This document shows, piece by piece, positions 35,440 through 47,700 of a stretch of 64,000 bases of DNA. Position 1 is the stretch's first letter. Every line of letters starts with the position of its first letter. The notes beneath the pieces were generated by a model that saw only the letters and a program-made list of their open reading frames with translations, was not told the origin of the DNA and did not search any database. Origin of the DNA: Simmondsia chinensis (Eukaryota; Streptophyta; Magnoliopsida; Caryophyllales; Simmondsiaceae); contig JAGTTD010000008.1 in the NCBI GenBank assembly GCA_018398585.1, forward strand, positions 260,501-324,500, written 5' to 3'. The translations under genes were made by a program, and so were the position numbers.

Positions 35440-35926
35440 TAATTAATTAAATCAAGCTTATGCATTTATTGCATTGACTAAATATACATTGATAGATACT
35501 ATGCCCACTCAAACGGGTGACAAATTTTTTTTATTATATGGTCCACCACCTTCAATTTGTATGATATTATCTTACTGAATATTAATGATTAATTAATTTG
35601 AGTGGAATAATTATTGCTTATAGTTGTAGCTACGTACCCATCCACTTATTTAGCTTTCGCTCTTTGGTGCTCCAATTGCGTAAATACAAACATTTATATA
35701 ACTTCAACAATCGAATTCTAAGAATCCGATTCCGAAATTATTCTATCATAATTCGTGATTAGACTTCTAATATGCTGAAAATGACGAGAATATAGTCATT
35801 AAAAACACTTTTCTATAGAGTTACGGGATTTTTTTGCTTGTAATTTGTTTTCAAATGGTTTTTTTTTTTTTTTTTTTTTTGATGAGCTGGAGAGTTAAAT
35901 TCAATCTTTAGAGATGAGCAAGACCA

Positions 35927-36171
35927 CAAAAGAGGGAACCAACACGCCGTCATCGGATTCCATTAGAATTTCAAAGTTAAGCGTGCTTGGGTGATAGCAG
36001 TATAAGGATGGGTAACCTCATGGGAAGTCCTCACCCTCAGGTTGGGGGCATTTGAAAACAGCCTCTCTTCAAGGGTAACACCTTGAAGGAGGAAGACTGC
36101 TTACATTCGTCCCTCTAGACTCTGCTTAGGCGGGAGCCCTTCGGACAATGGGTATAAGAGAAAAGAAAAAA
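35927..36171 (+). mobile_element. 5S-headed SINE, copy C
   Basis: The head ACCAACACGCCGTCATCGG, CAAAGTTAAGCGTGCTTGGG, AAGGATGGGTAACCTC, GGGAAGTCCTCAC follows 5S rRNA. Then GAAAACAGCCTCTC ... CTGCTTAGGCGGGAGCCC ... GGACAATGGGTA. A perfect 17-base duplication AGAGATGAGCAAGACCA lies at 35910-35926 and 36172-36188. Confidence 0.85.
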
Positions 36172-36188
36172 AGAGATGAGCAAGACCA

Positions 36189-36982
36189 GTGACCTTGAGA
36201 GCTTCCAAATAGGACTCTCAGAATGTTTTATAATGATCCTATATTGATGAGAATGAGTCTATATATAGGGCTAATGTCGAACCGAAATTAAATGGCAAGT
36301 GGCATAAGGGTGAGCAGCGTGGTTCTCACGTACACCTAATCAACCTATCTTGAATATAGAAGTTCACATAGCTCTTAAAATATTAATGATCCAATGCCAA
36401 AGACTGAGAAGTTCAAAAGTAGGTCATACTCGCTAGTTTCCCTTACGTAGCCTGCATTATCTTTCTTGTTTACCCTTCTTCTTGTACTTATTTGATATAC
36501 TACAATTATCTTTAACAACATAAAGTACTATTTTACTACCTTACTTTAGATAGCATCTTACCATTAATATAGTCTAAATTAATTATTTTTATAAAAAAAA
36601 TCAAAATTAGCGGCTAGCCACACAGTTTTAAGTAAAACAAGAAGTATGTGAGAGAGGGGAGACAGACACGAAACTACAAGACATGCATATCGAGGCTTGA
36701 AAACTACAAAACTCACAAAAAGTTCAAGTCCCCCACTGCCCCATATTAATATTTATTATTTTTCCTTATTCCCTTTCTTTATTTTTTCATTTTCAATATA
36801 AAGTTACTCAAATTCTTATAAAAATTTATTAAATTTCAACATATAACACATAAGTAGTAATAAAATATTCAAGCATCAGATTGTCTCGTTATAGATACTA
36901 ATAATAAGGTATCTAGTTGACATTAAATGTGAGTTGTTATTGTTAGGGCAAATACTGTTATTTTTAAAGTAATGATGTGACT
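36189..36982. other. Intergenic, no gene recognised
   Basis: AT-rich DNA with no recognised gene on either strand. The target duplication of the next element begins at 36983. Confidence 0.5.
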
Positions 36983-36992
36983 TATAAATAAT

Positions 36993-37662
36993 GGTAAATT
37001 ACAGAAAATTCTTCTGACTTTTGCTTCAAAAACAGAACACCTTCCTCAAAAATAAAATCATTCATTAAACCCCCTCACTTTTAAAAAATTATCACTTTGG
37101 CCCCAAACAACTTTTTTTTGACCATTTTACCCCTCAAAATAAAATAGTTAAGTATTTAATTTTATTTTTAGGTAGAATTTTATATTTTGAGGAAAAATAA
37201 ATTTTTTTTCATATTTATAGAAAAAAAGGGACTTTTTATATTTATAAAAAATATTATTTTAATTAATTATATAGTAATAATATTATAATATCAATAAAAA
37301 TATTATATTTTATCTTATAATATTTTTCATAAAAATTTTACAAATATCTTTTATCTTCTAAACTTATAATATCGTTACTATAATTAACTAAAATAATTAT
37401 ATCTGTTATATATAAAAAAATTTAATTCTATAACAGAAAACATAAATTTTTTTCTAATTTTTGCTTATTAATATAAATTTTTTTCCAAAAATATAATTAA
37501 AAATTTAACCCCCTCACTTTTGAGGGGCAAAATGGTAAAAAAAAGTTTCATAGGGCTAAGTGATAAATTTTTAAAAGTGAGGGGTTTTGTGAGTGCTTTG
37601 ATTTGCAAGGAGAATTTTCTGTTTTTGAAGCAAAAGATAAAGAAATTTTCTATAATTTACCC
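36993..37662. mobile_element. Mutator-like MITE with about 150 bp inverted repeats
   Basis: The left arm GGTAAATTACAGAAAATTC...CTTTTGCTTCAAAAACAGA...CCCCCTCACTTTTAAAAA is inverted in the right arm (...AAAAGTGAGGGG...TTTTTGAAGCAAAAG...AATTTACCC). A perfect 10-base duplication TATAAATAAT lies at 36983-36992 and 37663-37672. The AT-rich centre (about 37141-37500) has no ORF. Long arms and a duplication of this size fit a MULE-type non-autonomous element. Confidence 0.75.
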
Positions 37663-38049
37663 TATAAATAATTACAAAATTACTTTAAAAACTATGATTT
37701 TACTTTGACAATATCAATTTTACCTTGACAACAAAATTATCCTATTAAATACTCAAATAAGAATTATTATTGCCAAAGTAAAAATTATTATAGTAGCAAT
37801 AATGTGACATTTAAACAATAAAAATCATAAAATTGCTAATATAAAGTATCTTTAGTTTGTCATAACAATAATTTACCCTATTAAATACTCAAATATGAGA
37901 GTATCTTTAGTATTCTTATTAGCTAATATGAAATTATAAGTCAATTAATTTGAGATGTACTGTTTGCATTGAATTAGTGAGAAAAACAAAACTAAAAACA
38001 CTTTTATTATTAAAAAAATAACAATTTATCTAAAAGTAATATAACTATA

Positions 38050-38790
38050 TGTCAGTATATCAAAAAATTGTCCAACTCTATTCTTAACCAAAAAATAACT
38101 CAACTCTAATTTTTCTACCAAAAAATAACCAAACTCTAAAATTAATTTAAAAATAACTCAACTCTAAAAATTTGATTTAAAAAATACTGAATTGTGATGC
38201 TCTAACAGTATATTTTTTCTTCTACATATTTTTGGTTTGAATTTTTCTCTTTAGGCTGTCTCATTAATAAACGAGCTGAGCGAGCACAGATATGTGGCTC
38301 GGTGAAATAAATGATATCAATATCGAGCCGGCCTTATTTAGTTAACGAGCTGAACCGAGCGGATCAAGCTATGGTTCGGCTCGGCTCGGCTCATTTGCAG
38401 CCCTAGTTCTCTTATTGTATTCCTCGGTTGTTTTGCTTGTTCTTTACCCCATGATGTTGCCTTTTTGCGGGGTTATACTCAATTATCAGAAAAACGAATT
38501 TTTAGTTTGGTTAAGTGTGAAAAGAAATCAAATCAAACCAAAAATACATAGAAGAAAAATATATTATCGAAGCGTCATACATGCCATGCCTAGTCATCAA
38601 TTCAGTATTTTTTAAATTAATTTTAGAGTTTGATTATTTTTTGATAAAAAAGTTAAGAGTTGATTTTTTTGGTTAGAAAATAAAGAGAGTTATTTTTTAG
38701 TACAAAAGTTAAAGTTGGCTATTTTTTAATAAAAAAATAAAGTTCAATTATTTTTTAATATATTAATATATAATTAAATTATTTTTAGAT
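38050..38790. mobile_element. Inverted-repeat element whose arms are tandem repeats
   Basis: Left (38050-38200) and right (38605-38790) arms are inverted to each other. Each is built from about 20-base units like AAAAAATAACTCAACTCTAA. The centre carries a GAGC-rich element at 38266-38405. No transposase was recognised. Confidence 0.5.
38266..38405. repeat. GAGC-rich MITE (GAGC family, copy 4), nested
   Basis: It runs from TAATAAACGAGCTGAGCG to GGCTCGGCTCATTTGCAGCC, followed by CTAG. It lies inside the 38050-38790 inverted-repeat element. Confidence 0.5.
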
Positions 38791-38934
38791 TAATTGGTAT
38801 TAAGAAAACCCACCAATACAACCTTATTTTAGTGCATCAATACTCTTTAACATTTTCTTAAATAATTTATTGAGTTGGGGTGGGGGGTAAAACGCAAAAG
38901 TACAGAAAGAAGCAGATGAACAGAGAGAGAGAGA

Positions 38935-38963
38935 GAGAGACCCTTGTATGGGGCTCTATAAAT
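38935..38963 (+). promoter_or_regulatory. Core promoter of LRR copy 2 with TATA box
   Basis: CCCTTGTATGGGGCTCTATAAATTTACCC is shared with copy 1 (20281-20310). TATAAAT is at 38957-38963, 188 bases before the ATG. Homology to copy 1 stops just upstream, in a (GA)n run at about 38922-38940, so only one TATA block is present here. Confidence 0.55.
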
Positions 38964-39150
38964 TTACCCAACTGAGTATATTGAATTGATTCCCCCCTTC
39001 ATGTTGTCTTCTCTCTCTCTCTCTCTCTTCACATCCAGAAACACAAAACAAAAAAGAAAGAGCACAGCAGGTCATAATATAAGCGTGCAGTTTGACTGAG
39101 CAAACAACAAAAATAAAGCTGCAGTGAAGCCAAGCCCTTCAGTTTTGGTT

Positions 39151-39775
39151 ATGGCGTTCTGGGCTCTCTTTCCTTTCTCTTTCTTTTCTCTCTCTTTGTT
39201 TCTCTCTTCTCCCTCCTCTGCAAACTTGGAAGGTAATACTCTTAAACAATTAAAGTTTAAGCTGAGGGTTAAAGGTCTATGAATGACTTTGTATTCTAAC
39301 ATAGGCTTGAAGCGGGGATTTTGTGTAGGCTCGTCTCATAAATTTTATGCTTAAATTATGATAATATAGAATGGAGTGTTGGGTTTCGAACCTGTAACCT
39401 GTTCGTCAACTAAGTTCTGATACCGTGTCAAAGAATCATCTGTCTCAAAAGTTTAAACTAACGGGTGAAAACGAATTTATATTCTAACAAATACCCATAT
39501 CATCATTTTATGTAAATCATATCATTATTCTAATAATAGTATAAAAATGTCTGTTTTATTGAGGTTTTTGGGGGTTATTTGAAATGGGTTTTGTTGGATA
39601 ATGATGGGTTTTGGTTGATTTTGATGATAAAAATGGAACAGGAGATGCGTTGTATGCGTTGAGGAGAGCAGTAGAAGACCCAGGGAAAGTGTTGCAGAGC
39701 TGGGATCCTACACTTGTTGATCCTTGCACCTGGTTCCATGTTACTTGCGATTCTGATAATCATGTCACTCGCCTG

Positions 39776-39814
<39 letters not shown>

Positions 39815-42718
39815 TATAAAACTATTCTTGTATCTTCATATAATTAGAGTGTTTTTTACCGAGAGGTCTAAAGCAACAAATTCAATAACTCTCACTCTCA
39901 GTAGCATAGGCTATAAAATGGATTTCCTTGGTAATATTAAAGTCTCTATAACTGAGAAGTTTAAAGTTCAAACTTCAAAAACAATCACTTTTAGAATTAA
40001 TACAACATCATTAAAGTTTCAAAGTGAATATGTTTTAATGTGAATATGTAAGTGCATAAAATTTGTCACTAGCTATGTGCTTTTCTATTTTTTAAACCAA
40101 TTTGAGTTTGGTGGAAGAATGATGTCATGGGTATGCTTAACTTGTACTCAATTTAAAATTATAGGATAATGTTCAAAAAATTAAAAATTATAGGATAATT
40201 ATTTATGGGACAACAAGTTTTATCATTAAGATAATGATATAATTTATAAAAATAATAGTCACTAAATTATCCTAAGTTTATGATGATGTGTTGAAGATTA
40301 ATGGGAAAGACATATATGGGGATGCAGGGATGTTTTCATGTTTCTATTTCTTGATTTGTTCCAGTTCTTTTACGTCTCGCTTGTTTGAGTCGCCTGTTTT
40401 GTACTAAAATTATGTCGCTAATTATTGAAAAAAAAATTTGGGATGCAGGGATCTGGGAAATGCAAATCTGTCAGGTAATCTTGTTCCAGACCTTGGAAAA
40501 CTTCAGCACCTTAAATATCTGTAAGTATTTACCCCCTTTTCTTTTTCTTCTGCTTCTTTTCAAGAATGATTGTTATTATCATAATAATAATAATAATGTA
40601 ACTTAGAAGAACAATAGTACTGAAATTAGAACTGATAACATTCGAGATTATGCAAGATTATACAAAAAAAGCCTCTTTTGGCTAAAAATTATATTATTCT
40701 GACACAACAACAATCATTAGTTACATTGCATTGAATGTTTATGTAGCACTTAAATTAGTAATTTTGTAATAGATTTTGCTTACAGTTTATAGCTGCAAGA
40801 GAATTTTACTGATTTTGGGGTCCCTCAAAGAGAGCAAAAGTTATGCGGGTTCATATTTTTTTCTGGTTTGAGGTAATGAAATTAATGAAATGTAGCAGCA
40901 ATAATTTAAGTAAATAAGGGGTCAGTGCTATGATACTGACAGATCATGATGTTCAAATTTAATTCAATTTGGGGGGGCTGACGCATGAATCATTAATTCT
41001 GTAACTAGATTTTCCACTAATAAATGGGGTTGGTTGTTTGGTTAAATTGTCTGGTTTGTGCAATTTTTGTTGGTCATATTTGCTAAGTCATATAGTTAAG
41101 AAAAATTAGAGTTTGTTTGATTTTGTTTTCGTTTTGTGGTTTTTGATTTTCTAAAAACTAGAAACCGGGATTTTTGTAACAGTTTTGCATAGTTTTTGGT
41201 TTTATGATTCTAGTTTCCGGTCAAATTAGGAAAAAGTTCAAAATAAGAAACCGAACCCAGAAATAATTGTTTCCAAAATAGTCTTTAGTTTTTAAAAACA
41301 AAAATTGCAAAGAGAAAAGAATACTAATAATGTACACTGCAATATTCATCCATTGATAAGCCTTTGTCTAACCACTTGACATTGTATTGAAGTCTCTTCA
41401 ATTTAGAGGTCTTGAGGACCGTTATTTCAAGCTCAAGAGACATTCATATCAACAAATATTTTATGATATAGAATTATTCACGAGTACTGGTGAAAGTAGA
41501 TGGTTTTTTTTTTTTTTAACAGACACCTGAATATTTATATGAAATAATATGAATGATGAGCAGGGAGCTGTACATGAACAAGTTTGAGGGAAAAATACCA
41601 AAGGAACTGGGTGGACTAAAGAGCCTTGTGAGCTTGGACCTCTTTCATAACAATCTCACTGGTCCTATCCCCTCCTCTCTCTCCAAGCTCTCCAATCTTA
41701 AGTTCCTGTAAGCTCGTTTTGCTTCGATTTTTGAAATTTATAGGCATAACTGATACGCATAAATCAGAATCTAAAGTTCCAAGCTCAACTATTGGTTTTA
41801 TGATGCAGGAGATTGAACGAGAATAGACTACGTGGAAGGATACCCAGAGAACTTGGCAAGCTTGGAAACCTCAAGATCCTGTATGTTTATTTAGCTTCGT
41901 ATATTATTAACCAAACGGGCATAAATGTTTACTATACACAATGAAAGCGATATATGTTTCAACATGATGTCTTTTTTCTGACTTACCTTAATGGCTGCTA
42001 CTATGATGCAGAAATGTGTCCAACAATAACCTCTGTGGTACAATTCCAATAACCGGTTCCTTATCCAAGTTCACTGAAGAATGGTAAACTTCTTACTTTT
42101 GACATATAAAGACACTTTCTAAAGTGCTTCGCTTTCCTATGTTTTTTTAATTTTACTTTCAGAATGACTAGGGATATAAATGAGCTGAGCTCATCATAAG
42201 GCTCAAAGGATTTGGCTCGTTTCGAGTTTAAGCTGAGCAGAACTGGCTTGTTTAGCTTAACAAGTTAAGTCCAAGCATGGTGAAGCTTGAGTTTGTATGC
42301 TTGGAAGTTTAAATGAGCCTAACCAAGCATATATCAAACTGAGCCAAGTTTGAATCTAATGAACTAAACTTGAGTCTAAACGAGCATATATAAGTCTAGA
42401 TAGAGCTTAAGTGAGCCTAAGGTGAGCTTAGCTCTTAGGTCCCTGAGATAGGTCAGAGCTCAACCAAGCCAATATGAGCCAATCCCTAGCCTACACAAGC
42501 CGAGCTTTAGCTTGATTGCAAGCTCAATAAGTTTCGAGCTAAGCCCAACGAGTTGGGGCTCAGCTGGACTGATATACAGCCTTAAGGAAGACTGCTATTG
42601 CAAGTGAATGTTGCTGACATTGCGCTAATGGGTTTGCAGTTTCATGAACAATCCAAGGCTAGAAGGACCTGAGCTTCTCGGATTCGTGCGCTACGACTCT
42701 GGAAGAGAATGCAACTGA
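39151..42718 (+). CDS. Secreted LRR protein (LRR1/SERK-ectodomain-like), copy 2
   Basis: Exons 39151-39232, 39642-39774, 40449-40520, 41564-41707, 41809-41880, 42012-42083 and 42640-42718 give 217 residues, close to the usual 218. The layout matches copy 1: signal peptide, cap domain with CTWFHVTC, five 24-residue LRRs and an [10 protein letters not shown] tail. Its residues at variable sites ([37 protein letters not shown]) look closer to the family norm than copy 1, so it may be the conserved parent. Oddities are a Cys created at the exon 6/7 junction (TG|T, where copy 1 has Ser) and a 108-base insertion before exon 3 that duplicated the splice acceptor. Using the upstream acceptor (exon from 40328) would add about 19 residues and then a stop. 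Confidence 0.9.
39245..39492 (-). mobile_element. TRIM-like element in intron 1 of LRR copy 2
   Basis: Direct repeats ending TTGTATTCTAACA (39289-39301) and TTATATTCTAACA (39478-39490) flank a core with TTTCGAACCTGTAACC and GATACCGTGTCA. It is in the same position as the element in copy 1. Confidence 0.5.
40332..40439. mobile_element. 108 bp insertion with 13 bp target duplication spanning a splice acceptor
   Basis: The insertion lies between two copies of GGGATGCAGGGAT (40319-40331 and 40440-40452), absent as a pair from copy 1. Its right end is A-rich (GAAAAAAAAATTT), as for a short retroposon. Each duplicate contains CAG|GGAT, so exon 3 has two candidate acceptors. Confidence 0.65.
42168..42590. 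repeat. GAGC-rich MITE in intron 6 of LRR copy 2 (GAGC family, copy 5)
   Basis: It matches 23708-24095 over its length (ACTAGGGATATAAATGAGC to GATATACAGCC) and holds an extra stretch near 42500-42540. Confidence 0.6.
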
Positions 42719-43785
42719 AGTTTGTCCTACCAAAATACATGGAAGAGGGAAAGAGAAACATAGTTCCATAACCAAGCATAGTAACTCAAGCTACTATCAT
42801 AACTATAACGAATCATATATGTAAGGTCAATTCCGATTTCACGTTAGTACAGAAGTTCTCACACTATTGAGAACTAATAGTTTTGTGCTTACCTATATAT
42901 TTCGATTTTGGTATGGGTCTTGTGTGAAATATCAATCACCTTCAAGTGTGGTCATTTTAAAACTTGTGTGATCTTTGCATGGAAATTCAGAAGGAACTAG
43001 GAGTTTTTGACTATGCGAAGAAGCTGCAATCTTCTCGTATCTCATTGAATGAAAATATTTGTATGTTATTATGTATCTAGAGCGGTTCCTGCTCCTAGAA
43101 GATACCGTCACAAACTTTCTTTGTAGAGCATAGACTTTTTGAGATAAAAAGTAACAGAAGTTCTATAGTGCAGAAAAGTGTTTTTCTGTAGGTGCAGAAA
43201 AGCGCTTTTCTGCACTTGGCAACCGGTATCAAAAAGTGAATGCCTGTTTGATTTAACCCTTTTTTCTCTATAAAAAAGTGATTTTTGTTTGTGCTTGTGC
43301 CAGCATCTTAAAATTACTAGACTTTTGAGTGTTTGATACACTTAGACTAGATTCCTAAAATGTTTTTCATTGTGTCAATATTTTGGAACTTGTTTAGTAC
43401 TATAATGTTCGCTTTTGTGAAAATTATGAGATAATAAATTTGCATATAATGATTATTGGTTAAAGTTCTCCAAATTATTGTCTAAGATGGTATTATAATT
43501 GTTATACATTTTAAATGGAAAGAAATAAGAGGTCAGAATTTATCCAAATAGTGGGTTTTGATATATTATTATTACGTATATTACTATTAGATCATAATAT
43601 TACAATTCATTCTAAGATTTCAATTTGTTATTTGATATAGATGGGATATCTACTCCATGGAATTAAATCAAGGTTGAATTTTGATGGAATTAATTTTTTT
43701 TTTATTCATGTTAGTCGTTAGGTCAGATTTTTTCTATGTTGGATCTAAACGAAGACAAATCCAACTTCTTATTTGGTTGAATGAT
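42719..43785. other. LRR copy 2 3' flank and intergenic DNA
   Basis: The 3' UTR of copy 2 would fall in the first 200-300 bases. Homology to copy 1 ends near 42735. A short internal repeat with GCGCTTTTCTGCAC lies near 43175-43220. No further gene recognised. Confidence 0.45.
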
Positions 43786-43905
43786 ATACACAACAAGAAA
43801 CCCAGTATCTTAAGAGCTCTCACTAATGTAGGCTCTTTAGAGGGGGGGGGGGGGGGATGTATATAGCCTTACACCTTCAGGATATTGGGTGAACGGTCTC
43901 TAATA
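43786..43905 (-). mobile_element. SINE 3' half, headless, with a G15 run
   Basis: ACAACAAGAAACCCAGTATC ... AAGAGCTCTC ... GGATGTATATAGCC matches the SINE tail and Angio-domain-like block in minus orientation. G15 at 43842-43856 replaces the usual GGGGGG. Confidence 0.5.
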
Positions 43906-44786
43906 TTATTTAAAATAACAGAAAATACTCTAAGAAACATGTTTTCTGCCTGCCAATGTAGCAGATGGCCATATATATATAAATGGCAATCTTTGAAGTA
44001 ATACAAAATTTTTTGGACATCAAGTAATACAAAATTTATATGGTATTAACATGTAGGAAAAAATCAAATAAAGGGGGGGAAACAATGACGAAGGTGATAT
44101 GTACAAGTACTTGAACCTTTAAGCAGCATTTATGAGACAAGGCGCTGGCTTCCTTCATTTATTGGATAGCAATCGGAAAAGAATTACTTCTATGTCCGAA
44201 GGTGCAATCGATTTCCAGCCTGTAACATTCGAAAATATAACGTCAATTAGCAAGAAATTCACCAAATTTCATATGAAAATACAAGAATACAACAGAAAAT
44301 GACCGCATAATTCCTCAGCCGAACGAACCACCAAGATTTCTGTGTATTTATACTCATACTATTGTATCAAAAAAATTAATACTCATACTAAGATTTGTTT
44401 GTTTTAATGGAAAATATTCTCACTCTCGATTCTATTGGTTCCTTACATAATTTCATAGCATCAATCACAAAAACAGAAAAATGTTTCCGTTAATAAAAAG
44501 GAAAACATTTTCCTTCATAAAGGGGAAACGTTCTCTAATGTAATCTCACGTCATCTACTCCACTTCAAGCTCAACCTGACAAAGCATAAACCTTATGTAA
44601 ATTTATAAAACGAAACCCTTTTCTTTAGATCCCGTAAGGAAATTGTTTTCCATTGAACCAAATAGAGCCTTGTTTTGCCACGCAAAAGTCTTTCAATGGG
44701 TTGGGGTTAGGTAAAACACAAAGAAGGATGACATCTCTAACATTACCTCTAAGCTGACAAGCTTGCATAATCATCTTCATACAGAT
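43906..44786. other. 3' flank of the BAR-like gene
   Basis: No coding recognised. The last few hundred bases probably hold the 3' UTR of the minus-strand gene that stops at 44787. Confidence 0.4.
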
Positions 44787-47700
44787 TCACGTTGGGTATG
44801 AACTGGATAACGCAGTAGAGGAAGGAGGAGAAGCCACGGCTTCTACCGTCCGTGAACTGCCATGCACTCCCACAACCTGGGACGGGGTTAAAACCACTGC
44901 TCTTGGACTGCTCAAGGGCAGGTTTGGACTCGAAGGAGAAGCATTAGGAGGCGTAGGTAATGGAGATGCAGTTTTAGATCCCGGTGCTTTATTCGTGGAA
45001 AAATTCTCCGGATTCCTGGACACCAACGGTGCAGAATACCCAACAAAACCCGAAGATCTTCCATGACTATAAATCAAGTGAGCCGGTGGCCTTGGAAGCT
45101 CATGAAGCTCGCTTATTCTAGGCGAGGATGTAAACGTTGGTGAATTACTAAGGGATACTTTTAAAATGGGTCCTGATGAAAATTTCATAGTTTCTAAAGA
45201 GGGAACGCGGATGGTAGCTGATAAAGGCGGCATAGTTGATATTGGTTTAGTAGTTAAAGGACCAGAAAAAGATTGCATTTTGATTTGTGAAGATGAGTTT
45301 ATTTCAGTTAAGGGAGGCGGCATTTTGTTCTTGTTGCTCTCTTTGAGTACCGTCTGAGAATTTTGAGTGATTGGCCCTAAAAAAGGTTTGGTTCCTACGA
45401 GCTTTACATACTTTCTGAGTTCCAATGGGTATGAATGGTATAACTTCGGTGTGTGTTGAGAACTGGTATTGTTGCTGGAAAAAGTGTTCTGAGAACCAGT
45501 AGAAATCGAACGCTTTGTATCACCTGGTGTTGGCAGTGCATATGAATGAATTTTCCTAGTTGATGATGGTCGAAATTGTCTGATTCTTTCAGTTGGATCA
45601 AGTTTTCTCTGGGGAAAAAGTGGAGCTGATTGACTATGTATCTTCGGATTTGTAGTGTAAGAATTTTCAAAGGTGTCTAGATTCTCCTGCAGATATCATG
45701 TACGATTATCAGAATTATCAACATCGAATTACATTGTATTTAACGACAAAAACAAATATGAGCATAAATGAGAAAGGTCAATTCAGATCTCTATTTTGCT
45801 CAAGGAGCCTTAGAAAGACATTTGTTCTTATCCCCCGCTTTTTGGTAGAAAAAAAAATTCTTGGTTTTTCACCTATGATACCTTACATTTTTCTTATTTG
45901 ACTAATAAGTCCTTGTCCCATTACTTGCTTAGTTTCGAGTTGTGACAATCACATCCGTAGAAACGGTAGCAAGAACTAATCCACCGGTGGAACATGCCTC
46001 AATCCCAATCCAGCTAATTAACCTCTAATTTCGAGAAATAATATCAGGACTTCGTCTTAAATATCCAATCAAATAAAAATCAACTCGTGAATAAGGTCAT
46101 GACACAAAAATATAGTCCTAGAAAATAAAGTGGATGATGAAAAATGCATGAATCCATGTTTTTTAATTTTTTCAAAAAGAAATAAAATAAAAAAACTAGG
46201 GAGGCTTACCTTTGCATTGTCCACTCTTGAAACCTGAGGAAATGTAATGTCCATGTCCAACTGAAGAAAGAAAATATGCCATCATTCCACGAGAAACACA
46301 TAGCAACTGAGACTTATCCATATAAAGGTAAAACAAAGATGGTAGATATCAATGTCAAATTCCCGTTTTGATTAATGTGATACACGGTATTATTTTTGTT
46401 GCAGTTTTTGACTTTTGAGATACTAAAAACCCAGTTTTAGAAACAATTTTTTCTTGCTTTTCCCTTCTGTTTTCAGTTTTACTCAAATTAGTAAAAATTG
46501 AAACAAAAAACCAAAAACCAAATCATCTTCAAAACATAGTTTTTAGTTTTAGAAAAGCAAAATCTGCAAATAAAAAACAATACCAAATAGGCCGTAATTT
46601 GACACTTCCTAACAAGAACATATGGGGGGTTAAGAATTCTAGAGAGAACACGTTACTAACCTCACTTTCTTTTCTTGTCACGGATGACAAATGATGCTGT
46701 AGGTCGCTGTGTCGATAATCAAAACTCAGCTCCCCGTCATTGTCAATGCTAGAACAACTGCTAGTATCATCGTCATAAACATCATCATCATCCTCGTCAT
46801 CATCTTTATAATTGGCATCCATGCCATCATCCGAATCATCTTCAAGGCCCTTAAAATAGTAGTCTATGTGTTGCTGTTCCGTCACTGATTTAACATGTGG
46901 TTCAACTGCCTCCAGGGACTTTACCGCCTTTTTGAAGAAATTCAGCTGCAATTCCAAGCAGGAGAGTATATTAGGATAATGTTGACAATATAAAGAACAT
47001 TAAATTTTATTTTTATTTTTTTTGATCGGGAAAAGATTTAGAAAGAAAGAAAAAATATGAAGAGAGTTAACTAGAAGATGTCCTCAAACATCAAAAAATC
47101 CAAACTAATAACACAAAGCCTTCCAATTCCTCTGCAAATGGGCTAAGGCTATGAGAGCTCCTAAAAAGACCACCTTGTTCCATAAGAAATTCTGACAAAA
47201 TACACTAAAGAATCGCAATTTCGGCCACAAAGATTAACGTTATTCAAACCATTCAGTTATAGAAGCAATCTGAGAAAAGGAGAAATGAAGAGCAATCATA
47301 GACCTGGGCAGCATGATGTCGTGCCGCTTGTGTAAGAAGACTTCTAGATTGGCCTTGTTTCAAAGACTTTAAACGGAAAACAAACAACGTAGCTTCCTCA
47401 TCAAATTCGTCTCTAGCGGCCTGTAACTGCTGAGATGAAAAGGTCTCTTCTTTACTACTTCTTGATCTTCCCCTTTCCCTGCATCTTGACCTCATATACT
47501 CATACAATTCCCTGCAAAACCAAAAGAAAAATTATTAATGAATTGCTTAAAGGATAGATAATCGAAGGGCAATGTTATTGCCATGGCTTTATTGTTATTG
47601 TCAGGACAATTTGATGGCTATCATTCTTTGGTCAGTCATATCATACCCCTAGTAATAATAACATTACCCAGGCAATAACAACTCTTTAATTGGACACAGA

